Assembly (NCBI GenBank): GCA_025966215.1
Contig: JAOPVM010000055.1
Location: 1-8,050, forward strand
Origin: Klenkia sp.
Lineage (GTDB): Bacteria; Actinomycetota; Actinomycetes; Mycobacteriales; Geodermatophilaceae
Reading direction: 5' to 3'
Length of the DNA: 8,050 nucleotides
Program-made: the position numbers and the translations under genes
Shown: one piece after another, positions 1-6,166 of the stretch
How the letters are laid out: each line of letters starts with the position of its first letter
Numbering within the stretch: position 1 is the first letter of the stretch
The notes under the pieces: model-generated
What the model was told of the DNA's origin: nothing
What the model saw: only the letters and a program-made list of their open reading frames with translations
Database searches by the model: none

Positions 1-2
1 CG

Positions 3-110
3 CCGGACGACGGCCCCGGCGGCGGGGGTCCCGCCGGCGGGCAGGGTCCCGCGCTGACCTCGGCGACCGGTTCGGCCGGGCGCACCGACCCGATCGGAGG
101 CCGGGCATGA
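3..110 (+). CDS. C-terminal end of an upstream gene, probably the partner nucleoside ABC permease (partial)
   Basis: A reading frame is open from the window edge to a TGA at 108-110 and has strong G/C at third codon positions, as expected for coding sequence here. Only about 35 residues are visible: a Gly/Pro/Ala-rich tail that starts PDDGPGGGG and ends DPIGGRA, with no recognisable domain. Its stop overlaps the next gene's start in an ATGA junction, so the two are probably translationally coupled. In nucleoside importers of the BmpA/NupNOPQ type the two membrane subunits are normally adjacent, so I infer that this is the tail of the first permease (NupP-like). That identity rests on context only. 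The same stretch is also open in the frame of the downstream gene, but its third-position pattern fits this frame better. Confidence 0.5.
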   Translation, partial: PDDGPGGGGPAGGQGPALTSATGSAGRTDPIGGRA

Positions 111-1390
111 GCACGGTGCTGTCCACGACCGACCGCACCGCCCCGTCCCGCGGGCCGGTGACGGAGCTCCTGCTGGGCGGCGGACGGTCCCGCCGGATCA
201 CCTGGCTCCTGGTCGGGTTGATCGTGTTGTTCTCCGCGGTCCGGGTGATCAGCGGCGAGGCGGCCCTGACGTCGTCCTCGACGTTCTCCGCTGCCCTCCT
301 GCTGGCCGTGCCGCTGCTCCTCGTCGCCCTCGGCGGGCTCTTCGCCGAGCGGGCCGGCGTGGTGAACATCGGCCTCGACGGGATGATGATCCTGGGGACC
401 TGGGGCGCCGGGTTCGCCGGCTACCAGTGGGGCTGGGTCGGTGCCGTGATCGGCGGGATCGTGTGCGGTGCCCTCGGTGGCCTGCTGCACGCGATCGCCA
501 CCGTGTCCTTCGGGGTCGACCACGTGGTCTCCGGCGTCGCGATCAACATCCTGGCCGGTGGTGCCGTCCGGTTCCTCTCCGAGCTCCTCTACACCGACAA
601 CCCGGCCGGCGGCGGCGTCACCCAGTCCCCGGCGCTGTCCTCCCGGCCACCGAGCTTCTCCCTGCCGGTGCTGTCCTCGGGCCCGGACCTGCTCGGTGAC
701 CTGGAGGGCAGGCAGTGGTTCCTGCTCTCCGACGTCGCCGGTCTGCTGCGCGGGCTGACCAACGGGGTCGGCGTGCTCACCGTCGTCGCGGTGCTGCTCG
801 TGCCGGCGGCCTACCTGCTGCTCTGGCGGACGGCGTTCGGCCTGCGACTGCGCTCGTGCGGGGAGAACCCGGCTGCGGCGGACTCCCTCGGCGTCCCGGT
901 CTACCGGCTGAAGTACATCGCCGTCATCGTGTCCGGTGGGCTGGCCGGCCTGGGCGGGGTGTTCCTGGTCTTCATCGCCAACATCTACCGCGAGGGGCAG
1001 ACCAACGGCCGCGGGTTCATCGGCCTCGCCGCGCTGATCTTCGGCAACTGGCGGCCCGGTGGGCTGGCCGCCGGCGCCGGGCTGTTCGGCTTCGCCGACG
1101 CCCTGCAGCTGCGCAGCCGCACCGGCGTGGTCGCGCTGCTGCTGCTGGTCGCGGTGCTGCTGGCGGGGGTCGCGGTCTACCAGGTGACCCGGCGCAAGTT
1201 CACCCAGGCGATCATCGCCGCGGCCTTCGCCGCCGCCACGCTGTCGGGTTACCTGACCATCGACGTGCTGCCCGAGGGCATCGTGTCCTTCACCCCGCAC
1301 ATCACCACGCTGCTGGTGCTCTCGCTGGCCTCCCAACGGCTGCGGATGCCCAAGGCGGACGGACTCGTGTACCGGAGAGGCGAACACTGA
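107..1390 (+). CDS. Nucleoside ABC importer membrane subunit (NupQ/YufQ-like, BPD_transp_2 family)
   Basis: This 427-residue polytopic protein is the likely second transmembrane subunit of a nucleoside (or similar) ABC importer. It would work with an ATPase, a partner permease and a BmpA-type lipoprotein encoded upstream of the window. Family hallmarks are visible: AERAGVVNIGLDGMM (80-94), SCGENPAAADSLGV (250-263), and the glycine-rich GRGFIGLAALIFGNW (301-315) near the cytoplasmic coupling region. Hydrophobic segments lie around 32-48, 61-80, 93-130, 140-160, 218-240, 268-292, 303-330, 340-360, 367-384 and 395-409. It is longer than the roughly 320-residue Bacillus NupQ. The extra length comes from a 30-residue hydrophilic N-terminus, a Gly/Ser/Pro-rich loop at about 164-205, and added C-terminal hydrophobic segments. 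The ATG at 107 is preceded by GGAGG (96-100) at 6 nt spacing. The stop overlaps the cdd start by 1 nt (TGATG). Nucleoside as substrate is inferred from the family and from the salvage genes that follow. Confidence 0.88.
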   Translation: MSTVLSTTDRTAPSRGPVTELLLGGGRSRRITWLLVGLIVLFSAVRVISGEAALTSSSTFSAALLLAVPLLLVALGGLFAERAGVVNIGLDGMMILGTWGAGFAGYQWGWVGAVIGGIVCGALGGLLHAIATVSFGVDHVVSGVAINILAGGAVRFLSELLYTDNPAGGGVTQSPALSSRPPSFSLPVLSSGPDLLGDLEGRQWFLLSDVAGLLRGLTNGVGVLTVVAVLLVPAAYLLLWRTAFGLRLRSCGENPAAADSLGVPVYRLKYIAVIVSGGLAGLGGVFLVFIANIYREGQTNGRGFIGLAALIFGNWRPGGLAAGAGLFGFADALQLRSRTGVVALLLLVAVLLAGVAVYQVTRRKFTQAIIAAAFAAATLSGYLTIDVLPEGIVSFTPHITTLLVLSLASQRLRMPKADGLVYRRGEH

Positions 1391-1800
1391 TGCCCGAGAT
1401 CGACTGGGACGCCCTGCGCGTCGCGGCCCGCGAGGCGATGACGCACGCCTACGCGCCGTACTCGGAGTTCCCGGTCGGTGTCGCCGGCCTGGTCGACGAC
1501 GGCCGGGTGGTCACCGGGTGCAACGTGGAGAACGCCTCGTACGGCATCGGGCTGTGCGCCGAGTGCGGGATGGTCAGCGAGCTGGCCCGCTCCGGTGGCG
1601 GGCGGCTGGTCGCGGTGGCCTGCGTGGGCGGCGACGGCCAGCCGCTGATGCCGTGCGGGCGCTGCCGGCAGCTGCTCTGGGAGTTCGGCGGCGCGGACAT
1701 GATGATCGAGACCGTGTCGCTGGGCATCGTGCCGATGCGCGAGGTGCTGCCCGACGCGTTCGGCCCCGACGACCTGGTGCAGGCGGCGGAGCGGGCATGA
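1390..1800 (+). CDS. cdd: Cytidine deaminase
   Basis: This 136-residue cytosolic enzyme is predicted to deaminate cytidine and deoxycytidine to uridine and deoxyuridine in pyrimidine salvage. Its length is typical of the small homotetrameric, zinc-dependent CDA family. The nucleoside-binding stretch GCNVENASYG is at 43-52. The catalytic CAE motif is at 56-58, with Cys56 as zinc ligand and Glu58 as proton shuttle. PCGRCRQ is at 88-94, giving zinc ligands Cys89 and Cys92. The CAEC and PCGRCRQ arrangement, with GGGRLVAVACV between them, closely resembles mycobacterial Cdd as I remember it. A GGAGAGG at 1374-1380 lies 9 nt before the ATG. The gene is sandwiched by overlaps: TGATG with the permease upstream and ATGA with deoA downstream. 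It is therefore almost certainly co-translated in one operon with uptake and phosphorolysis functions. Confidence 0.96.
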   Translation: MPEIDWDALRVAAREAMTHAYAPYSEFPVGVAGLVDDGRVVTGCNVENASYGIGLCAECGMVSELARSGGGRLVAVACVGGDGQPLMPCGRCRQLLWEFGGADMMIETVSLGIVPMREVLPDAFGPDDLVQAAERA

Positions 1801-3077
1801 GCGCGCACGACGCGATCGACGTCATCCGGGCCAAGCGGGACGGCGTCGAGCTCACCGGTGCCCAGATCCGCTGGGTGATCGGCGCCTACACCGCGGGCCA
1901 GGTGCCCGACGAGCAGATGAGCGCGCTGCTGATGAGCGTGTTCTTCCGCGGCATGACGCCGGCCGAGCTCGCCGCCTGGACCCAGGCGATGATCGACTCC
2001 GGCGTCCGCAAGGACCTGTCGTCCCTGGGTCGCCCGACTGCGGACAAGCACTCCACCGGTGGCGTGGGGGACAAGACGACCCTGCCGCTGGCCCCGCTCG
2101 TCGCGGCCTGCGGCGTCGCCGTCCCGCAGCTGTCCGGCCGCGGGCTGGGGCACACCGGCGGCACGCTGGACAAGCTGGAGGCGATCCCCGGCTGGCGGGC
2201 CGACCTGACCGAGGACGAGTACCTGGCCCAGCTGCGCGGGGTCGGCGCGGTGGTCTGCGCGGCCGGCAACGACCTGGCCCCGGCGGACAAGCTGCTCTAC
2301 GCGTTGCGCGACGTCACCGGGACCGTCGAGTCGATCCCGCTGATCGCCAGCTCGATCATGAGCAAGAAGATCGCCGAGGGCGCCGACGCCCTGGTGCTGG
2401 ATGTCAAGACCGGTTCCGGGGCCTTCATGAAGGACGTCGAGAGCTCCCGGGAGCTGGCGCGCACGATGGTCGGGCTCGGCGAGGCCGCGGGCGTGCACAC
2501 CGTGGCGCTGGTGACCGCGATGGACCGGCCGCTGGGCCGGGCCGCGGGCAACGCGGTCGAGGTGGCGGAGAGCCTGGAGGTGCTGGCCGGAGGCGGGCCG
2601 GCCGACCTGGTCGAGCTCACCCTGGCGCTGGCCCGGGAGATGCTGGCCGGTGCCGGGCGTCGGGACGTCGACCCCGCTGCCGCGCTCGCCGACGGCCGGG
2701 CGATGGACAGCTGGAACGCGATGATCCGGGCCCAGGGCGGCGACCCCACCGCCCCGCTGCCGCAGCCCACCGAGCGGCACGTGGTGACCGCACCGGCCAC
2801 CGGCACGCTCACCCGCCTGGACGCCTACGCCCTCGGGGTGGCCGCCTGGCGGCTGGGCGCCGGCCGGGCCCGCAAGGAGGACCCGGTGTCCGCTGCCGCC
2901 GGTGTGGTCTGGCACGCCGGGGTGGGGGAGCAGGTCACCGCCGGGCAGCCGCTGCTGGAGCTGCAGACCGACGACGCGTCCCGCATCGACCGCGCCCTGC
3001 AGGCCCTGGACGGCGCCGTGGGCGTGGACACCGACGACGTCCCGCTGCCCCTCGTGGTCGATCGCATCACTGCCTGA
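1797..3077 (+). CDS. deoA: Thymidine phosphorylase (pyrimidine-nucleoside phosphorylase family)
   Basis: This 426-residue enzyme is predicted to split thymidine or deoxyuridine (possibly uridine) with phosphate into free base and (deoxy)ribose-1-phosphate, in the cytosol as a homodimer. The length is standard for the family. The phosphate-binding segment KHSTGGVGDKTT is at 84-95 and the family signature SGRGLGHTGGTLDK at 113-126. The nucleoside-binding block runs from RDVTGTVES (171-179) to SSIMSKK (185-191). Arg171, Ser186 and Lys190 fall at the same numbers as the substrate-binding residues of the E. coli enzyme. The C-terminal alpha/beta domain (about 340-426) is complete. The ATG at 1797 overlaps the cdd stop (ATGA), with GGAG at 1788-1791 about 5 nt upstream. 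Strict thymidine specificity versus broader pyrimidine specificity cannot be decided from these motifs. Receiving deoxyuridine from Cdd is the obvious metabolic link. Confidence 0.95.
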   Translation: MSAHDAIDVIRAKRDGVELTGAQIRWVIGAYTAGQVPDEQMSALLMSVFFRGMTPAELAAWTQAMIDSGVRKDLSSLGRPTADKHSTGGVGDKTTLPLAPLVAACGVAVPQLSGRGLGHTGGTLDKLEAIPGWRADLTEDEYLAQLRGVGAVVCAAGNDLAPADKLLYALRDVTGTVESIPLIASSIMSKKIAEGADALVLDVKTGSGAFMKDVESSRELARTMVGLGEAAGVHTVALVTAMDRPLGRAAGNAVEVAESLEVLAGGGPADLVELTLALAREMLAGAGRRDVDPAAALADGRAMDSWNAMIRAQGGDPTAPLPQPTERHVVTAPATGTLTRLDAYALGVAAWRLGAGRARKEDPVSAAAGVVWHAGVGEQVTAGQPLLELQTDDASRIDRALQALDGAVGVDTDDVPLPLVVDRITA

Positions 3078-3080
3078 CCG

Positions 3081-3117
3081 GGGTGCCCGGGCACAGGCGA
3101 CCTGCACCCGGGCACCC
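3081..3117 (+). terminator. Strong hairpin after deoA, probable transcription terminator
   Basis: GGGTGCCCGGG (3081-3091) pairs perfectly with CCCGGGCACCC (3107-3117), an 11-bp G/C-rich stem. Two mismatches separate it from an inner CAGG/CCTG stem closed by a CGA loop. It begins 4 nt after the deoA stop. No T-run follows, which is usual for actinobacterial terminators. It probably ends or attenuates the salvage operon before the exporter genes. Confidence 0.65.
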
Positions 3118-3147
3118 GCACAGCCACATGGGGGAGACTCGCTCCTC

Positions 3148-4053
3148 GTGACCCGTTCGTCCGCGCCGCCCGCCCCTCTCGACCCCGATGCGGCGATCAG
3201 CGTCCGCGGGCTGGTGAAGCGCTACGGCGACCGCAACGCCGTCGACGGGCTGGACCTCGACATCCGTCGCGGTGAGGTGTTCGCGCTGCTCGGCCCGAAC
3301 GGCGCCGGCAAGACCACCACCGTCGAGGTGCTCGAGGGCTACCGCTCCCGCGACGGCGGCGACGTCCAGGTGCTCGGCGTCGACCCGGCCCAGGGCGGCC
3401 GGCGGTGGAAGTCCGACATCGGCATCGTGCTGCAGTCCGGCGGCGGGGACAGCCAGCTGACCTGCCTGGAGCTGCTCACCGCCCAGGCCGCCTACTACCC
3501 CGACGCCCGCGACCCCGCCGAGGTGCTCGAGCTCGTCGGCCTCACCGAGAAGGCGGGGGCCCGCGGCCGGTCGCTGTCCGGGGGGCAGCGGCGCCGGCTC
3601 GACGTGGCCCTGGGCATCGTGGGCAAGCCGGCGCTGCTGTTCCTCGACGAGCCCACCACCGGGTTCGACCCCGAGGCCCGGCGCCAGTTCTGGTCCCTCA
3701 TCCGGTCCCTGCGCGACCTCGGGACGACGATGCTGCTCACCACCCACTACCTGGACGAGGCCGAGGAGCTGGCCGACCGGGTGGGTGTCATCACCGGCGG
3801 CCGGCTGGTCGAGGTCGCCGTCCCCGCCGCCCTGGGCGGTCGCGGGCAGGCCCCGGCCGTCGTCAGCTGGACCGAGGACGGCGCGCGCCGCACCGAGGCC
3901 ACCGCCACCCCCACGGCCTTCGTCGCCACCCTGGCCGCCCGGTTCCCCGGCGAGGTCCCCGACCTCGCCGTCGCCCGGCCCACGCTCGAGGACGTGTACC
4001 TGCAGATGATCGGCCAGTCGACCCCCGCCGAGACCGTGGCGGTGGCCTCGTGA
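3148..4053 (+). CDS. ABC-2 type exporter ATP-binding protein (DrrA-like)
   Basis: This 301-residue nucleotide-binding subunit is predicted to power an exporter with the permease encoded directly downstream. All ATPase motifs are intact: Walker A GPNGAGKT (49-56), Q-loop Gln96, signature LSGGQ (143-147), Walker B LLFLDEP (163-169, with catalytic Glu168) and switch His200 in TTHYLDEAEEL. A C-terminal extension (about 230-301) ends in PTLEDVYLQMIG, typical of the DrrA/CcmA-like exporter branch. The start is taken as GTG 3148: it is in frame, and GGGAG (3132-3136) lies upstream at a rather long 11-nt spacing. No in-frame ATG lies between the deoA hairpin and the start of the homologous domain. 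The stop overlaps the permease start (GTGA). The substrate is unknown; family members export drugs, lipids or peptides. Context gives only a weak hint toward nucleoside-related molecules. Confidence 0.9.
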   Translation: MTRSSAPPAPLDPDAAISVRGLVKRYGDRNAVDGLDLDIRRGEVFALLGPNGAGKTTTVEVLEGYRSRDGGDVQVLGVDPAQGGRRWKSDIGIVLQSGGGDSQLTCLELLTAQAAYYPDARDPAEVLELVGLTEKAGARGRSLSGGQRRRLDVALGIVGKPALLFLDEPTTGFDPEARRQFWSLIRSLRDLGTTMLLTTHYLDEAEELADRVGVITGGRLVEVAVPAALGGRGQAPAVVSWTEDGARRTEATATPTAFVATLAARFPGEVPDLAVARPTLEDVYLQMIGQSTPAETVAVAS

Positions 4054-4862
4054 GCGCGCCCACGGCGACGCTCCCGACCCTGGCGCGGGTCTACCGGGTG
4101 CGCGCCGGGGTGGAGCTCAAGGAGTTCTTCCGGCAGCGCGAGTCCGTCGTCTTCACCCTGATGTTCCCGGTGATCCTGCTCGTCGTCTTCGGCGCGGTGC
4201 TGGACTACGAGATCGGCGGCGGGGTCAGCTTCACCCAGTACTTCATGGCCGGGGTGATCGCGGCCGGGATCCTGGGCGCCAGCCTGCAGAACATGGCCAT
4301 CGGCATCGCCACCGAGCGCAGCGACGGCACGCTCAAGCACCTGGCAGGCACGCCGATGCCCAAGAGCGCCTACTTCATCGGCAAGATCGTCCAGGTCTTC
4401 GCCGTCACCGTGGCCACGGTGGTGATCCTGCTGCTGGTGGGCGTGCTGCTCTACGGCATCGCCCTGCCCAGCGGCACGGACTGGCTGACCTTCCTCTGGG
4501 TGGCCTTCCTCGGCTCGGCCGCGTGCACCCTGCTGGGCATCGCCGTCTCCAGCCTGGCCAAGAACGGCCGCTCGGCCTCGGCGACGGTCACCCCGTTCGC
4601 GCTGGTGCTGCAGTTCATCTCCGGGGTGTTCTTCCGGTTCGACCAGATCCCCACCTGGATGCAGACCATCGCCTCGGTCTTCCCGCTGAAGTGGATGGCC
4701 CAGGGCCTGCGCTCGGTGTTCCTGCCCGACGTCCTCGCCGCGCAGGAGCCGGCCGGGTCGTGGGAGCTCGGCCGGGTCGCGATCGTCCTGCTGGTGTGGG
4801 TCGCGGTCGGGCTGGGGCTGTGCGTGCTGACCTTCCGCTGGCGGGACCGCGCGGACGGGTAG
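4050..4862 (+). CDS. ABC-2 type exporter permease (DrrB-like)
   Basis: This 270-residue integral membrane protein is the transmembrane half of the exporter formed with the preceding ATPase. Six hydrophobic segments are visible at about 32-50, 62-85, 114-136, 146-169, 178-195 and 242-262. An amphipathic N-terminal stretch, ELKEFFRQRE (22-31), precedes the first, as is usual for ABC-2 permeases. The conserved cytoplasmic motif ATERSDGTLKHLAGTP (87-102) is present. So is the late block SGVFFRFDQIPTWMQ (191-205) followed by FPLKWMAQGLRSVF (211-224). The GTG start at 4050 lies inside the ATPase stop codon context (4-nt overlap). No good Shine-Dalgarno sequence is seen, so translation is probably coupled. 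The stop is 10 nt before add, suggesting that all three genes are on one transcript. The substrate is not evident. Confidence 0.9.
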   Translation: MSAPTATLPTLARVYRVRAGVELKEFFRQRESVVFTLMFPVILLVVFGAVLDYEIGGGVSFTQYFMAGVIAAGILGASLQNMAIGIATERSDGTLKHLAGTPMPKSAYFIGKIVQVFAVTVATVVILLLVGVLLYGIALPSGTDWLTFLWVAFLGSAACTLLGIAVSSLAKNGRSASATVTPFALVLQFISGVFFRFDQIPTWMQTIASVFPLKWMAQGLRSVFLPDVLAAQEPAGSWELGRVAIVLLVWVAVGLGLCVLTFRWRDRADG

Positions 4863-4872
4863 CGTCCCGGGG

Positions 4873-5943
4873 ATGCCCGCTGCACTCACCCCGGAGACCC
4901 TGACCCGCGCCCCGAAGGTGCTCCTGCACGACCACCTGGACGGCGGGCTCCGACCGCAGACGGTCCTCGAGCTGGCCGACGAGATCGGCTACCGCGACCT
5001 CCCGGCCGCCGACGAGGCCGCGCTGGGCGCCTGGTTCCGGCAGGCCGCCGACTCCGGCTCCCTGGTGCGCTACCTGGAGACCTTCGCGCACACCGTCGGG
5101 GTGATGCAGACCCCCGAGGCGGTGCAGCGGGTGGCCCGGGAGGCCGCGCTCGACCTCGCCGCCGACGGCGTCGTGCACGCCGAGGTGCGGATGGCCCCGG
5201 AGCTGCTGACCGCGATGCCGATCGAGGCCGCGGTCGAGGCCATGCTGGACGGGTACGCCACCGGTGCTCGCGAGGCCGTGGCCGTGGGCACGCCGATCCG
5301 GGTCGGCACGCTGCTGTGCGCGATGCGCCAGGCCGACCGGTGGGACGAGGTGGCCGGCCTCGTCGTCCGCTACCGGGACGCCGGCGTCGTCGGGTTCGAC
5401 CTCGCGGGCCCGGAGATCGGCTTCCCCGCCGACCGGCACCCCTCGGCGATCGCGCTGCTGGACCGGGCGCAGGCGCACCGGACGATCCACGCCGGGGAGG
5501 CGCACGGGGTGGAGAGCATCCGGGTCGCCCTGGACGGCGCCCGCGCCGAGCGGCTCGGTCACGGGGTGCGGATCGCCGACGAGGTGCCCGAGGACGGCGG
5601 ACCGCTGGGCCCGACGGCGCAGCGGGTGCTCGACGCGCAGGTGCCCCTCGAGGTCGCCCCGTCCTCCAACGTGCAGACCGGCGCCTACCGCTCGATGGCC
5701 GCGCACCCGGTCGGTCGGCTGCACGCCCGTGGCTTCGCCGTCACGCTCAACACCGACAACCGGCTGATGAGCGGGGTGTCGGCGAGCAGCGAGTTCGCCG
5801 CCGTGGTCACCGCGCACGGCTGGGGCTGGGACGACGTCCAGACCGTCACCGAGCGCGCCGTGGCCGCGGCCTTCCTCCCCGACGGCGACCGTGCGCAGCT
5901 GCTCGCCGACGTCCGGTCGGGGTACGCCGCCCTGCGGGGGTGA
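4873..5943 (+). CDS. add: Adenosine deaminase
   Basis: This 356-residue cytosolic zinc enzyme is predicted to convert adenosine and deoxyadenosine to inosine and deoxyinosine in purine salvage. The expected metal and catalytic residues are visible: HDHLDG (19-24, zinc ligands His19 and His21), HAGE (206-209, zinc ligand His206 and catalytic Glu209), GHGVR (229-233, with His230) and LNTDNR (292-297, zinc ligand Asp295). Where classical enzymes have two adjacent Asp residues, this one has Asp295-Asn296. Mycobacterial Add, as I recall it, has the same variant. SSNVQTG at 264-270 is also typical. Length and N-terminus match actinobacterial homologues, which supports ATG 4873. The start has only GGGG directly adjacent and no normally spaced Shine-Dalgarno sequence, so coupling to the permease 10 nt upstream is likely. 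Adenosine is the best-supported substrate; related 6-aminopurine compounds are possible. Confidence 0.94.
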   Translation: MPAALTPETLTRAPKVLLHDHLDGGLRPQTVLELADEIGYRDLPAADEAALGAWFRQAADSGSLVRYLETFAHTVGVMQTPEAVQRVAREAALDLAADGVVHAEVRMAPELLTAMPIEAAVEAMLDGYATGAREAVAVGTPIRVGTLLCAMRQADRWDEVAGLVVRYRDAGVVGFDLAGPEIGFPADRHPSAIALLDRAQAHRTIHAGEAHGVESIRVALDGARAERLGHGVRIADEVPEDGGPLGPTAQRVLDAQVPLEVAPSSNVQTGAYRSMAAHPVGRLHARGFAVTLNTDNRLMSGVSASSEFAAVVTAHGWGWDDVQTVTERAVAAAFLPDGDRAQLLADVRSGYAALRG

Positions 5944-5984
5944 GCGCGCACACCCGTCGGTGGGAATCAATCCCGGGCGATGGC

Positions 5985-5993
5985 TGCTAACCT
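5985..5993 (+). promoter_or_regulatory. Possible extended -10 promoter for the helicase gene
   Basis: TGCTAACCT fits an extended -10 element (TGnTAnnnT). It lies in the 223-nt gap between add and the helicase, in a locally less GC-rich patch that includes GGGAATCAATCCC (5962-5974). No convincing -35 box is present at 16-18 nt. If used, transcription would begin near 6000 and give a leader of about 165 nt. Confidence 0.3.
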
Positions 5994-6166
5994 CGTCGTG
6001 CCGGCGAGTGCCGGCCATCCTCCCGGACGGTCCTGTCCGGGGAAGAGCGCATCCGTGCAGATCCAGCGTCAGCGTCGACGCACGCGATCACCAGTGAAGG
6101 CGCCGGGTCACCCGGCAGCTCTGCACCACCCACGGGACGCGCCCCGATCTGTATCGGAGTTCCCGC
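5994..6166 (+). other. Structured, non-coding leader region upstream of the RNA helicase
   Basis: I find no convincing gene in this stretch. It contains several short inverted repeats in a row. GCCGGC/GCCGGC (6000-6005 and 6010-6015) has a GAGT loop. CCCGGAC/GTCCGGG (6022-6028 and 6035-6041) has a 6-nt loop. GCGTC/GACGC (6066-6070 and 6077-6081) has a 6-nt loop. GCCGGG/CCCGGC (6102-6107 and 6111-6116) has a TCA loop. A final hairpin next to the start codon is listed separately. The series suggests a folded 5' untranslated region that could regulate the helicase. In sequence this GC-rich some hairpins are expected by chance, so the regulatory role is an inference. Some of the first hairpins could instead serve as terminator for add. 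Confidence 0.5.
6144..6159 (+). promoter_or_regulatory. Shine-Dalgarno partly sequestered in a hairpin before the TTG start
   Basis: CCGAT (6144-6148) pairs with ATCGG (6153-6157) around a CTGT loop. The ribosome-binding sequence GGAG occupies 6156-6159, so its first two Gs sit in the stem. Spacing from GGAG to the TTG at 6167 is 7 nt, which supports that start. The weak 5-bp stem could open or close with temperature or with helicase action. Confidence 0.5.

Noticed and set aside
1449..3107. 552-codon open frame on the minus strand opposite cdd and deoA
   Set aside because: It lies antisense to two genes with clear catalytic motifs. Its translation is low-complexity (Gly/Arg/His/Gln/Val) with no domain, as expected from a stop-poor GC-rich shadow.
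5962..5991. GGAAT at 5963-5967 as the -35 of a SigH/SigR-type stress promoter
   Set aside because: No GTT -10 element occurs at the expected 18-19 nt spacing, so the match is only half a promoter.
3747..6018. Long minus-strand open frames opposite the exporter permease and add (3747-4889 and 4615-6018)
   Set aside because: They are antisense to well-supported genes, have compositionally biased translations, and show no ribosome-binding sites or domains.
6008..6097. Possible 29-codon leader peptide starting at GTG 6008
   Set aside because: No ribosome-binding site, and its start lies inside a predicted hairpin. The composition shows no regulatory codon run.
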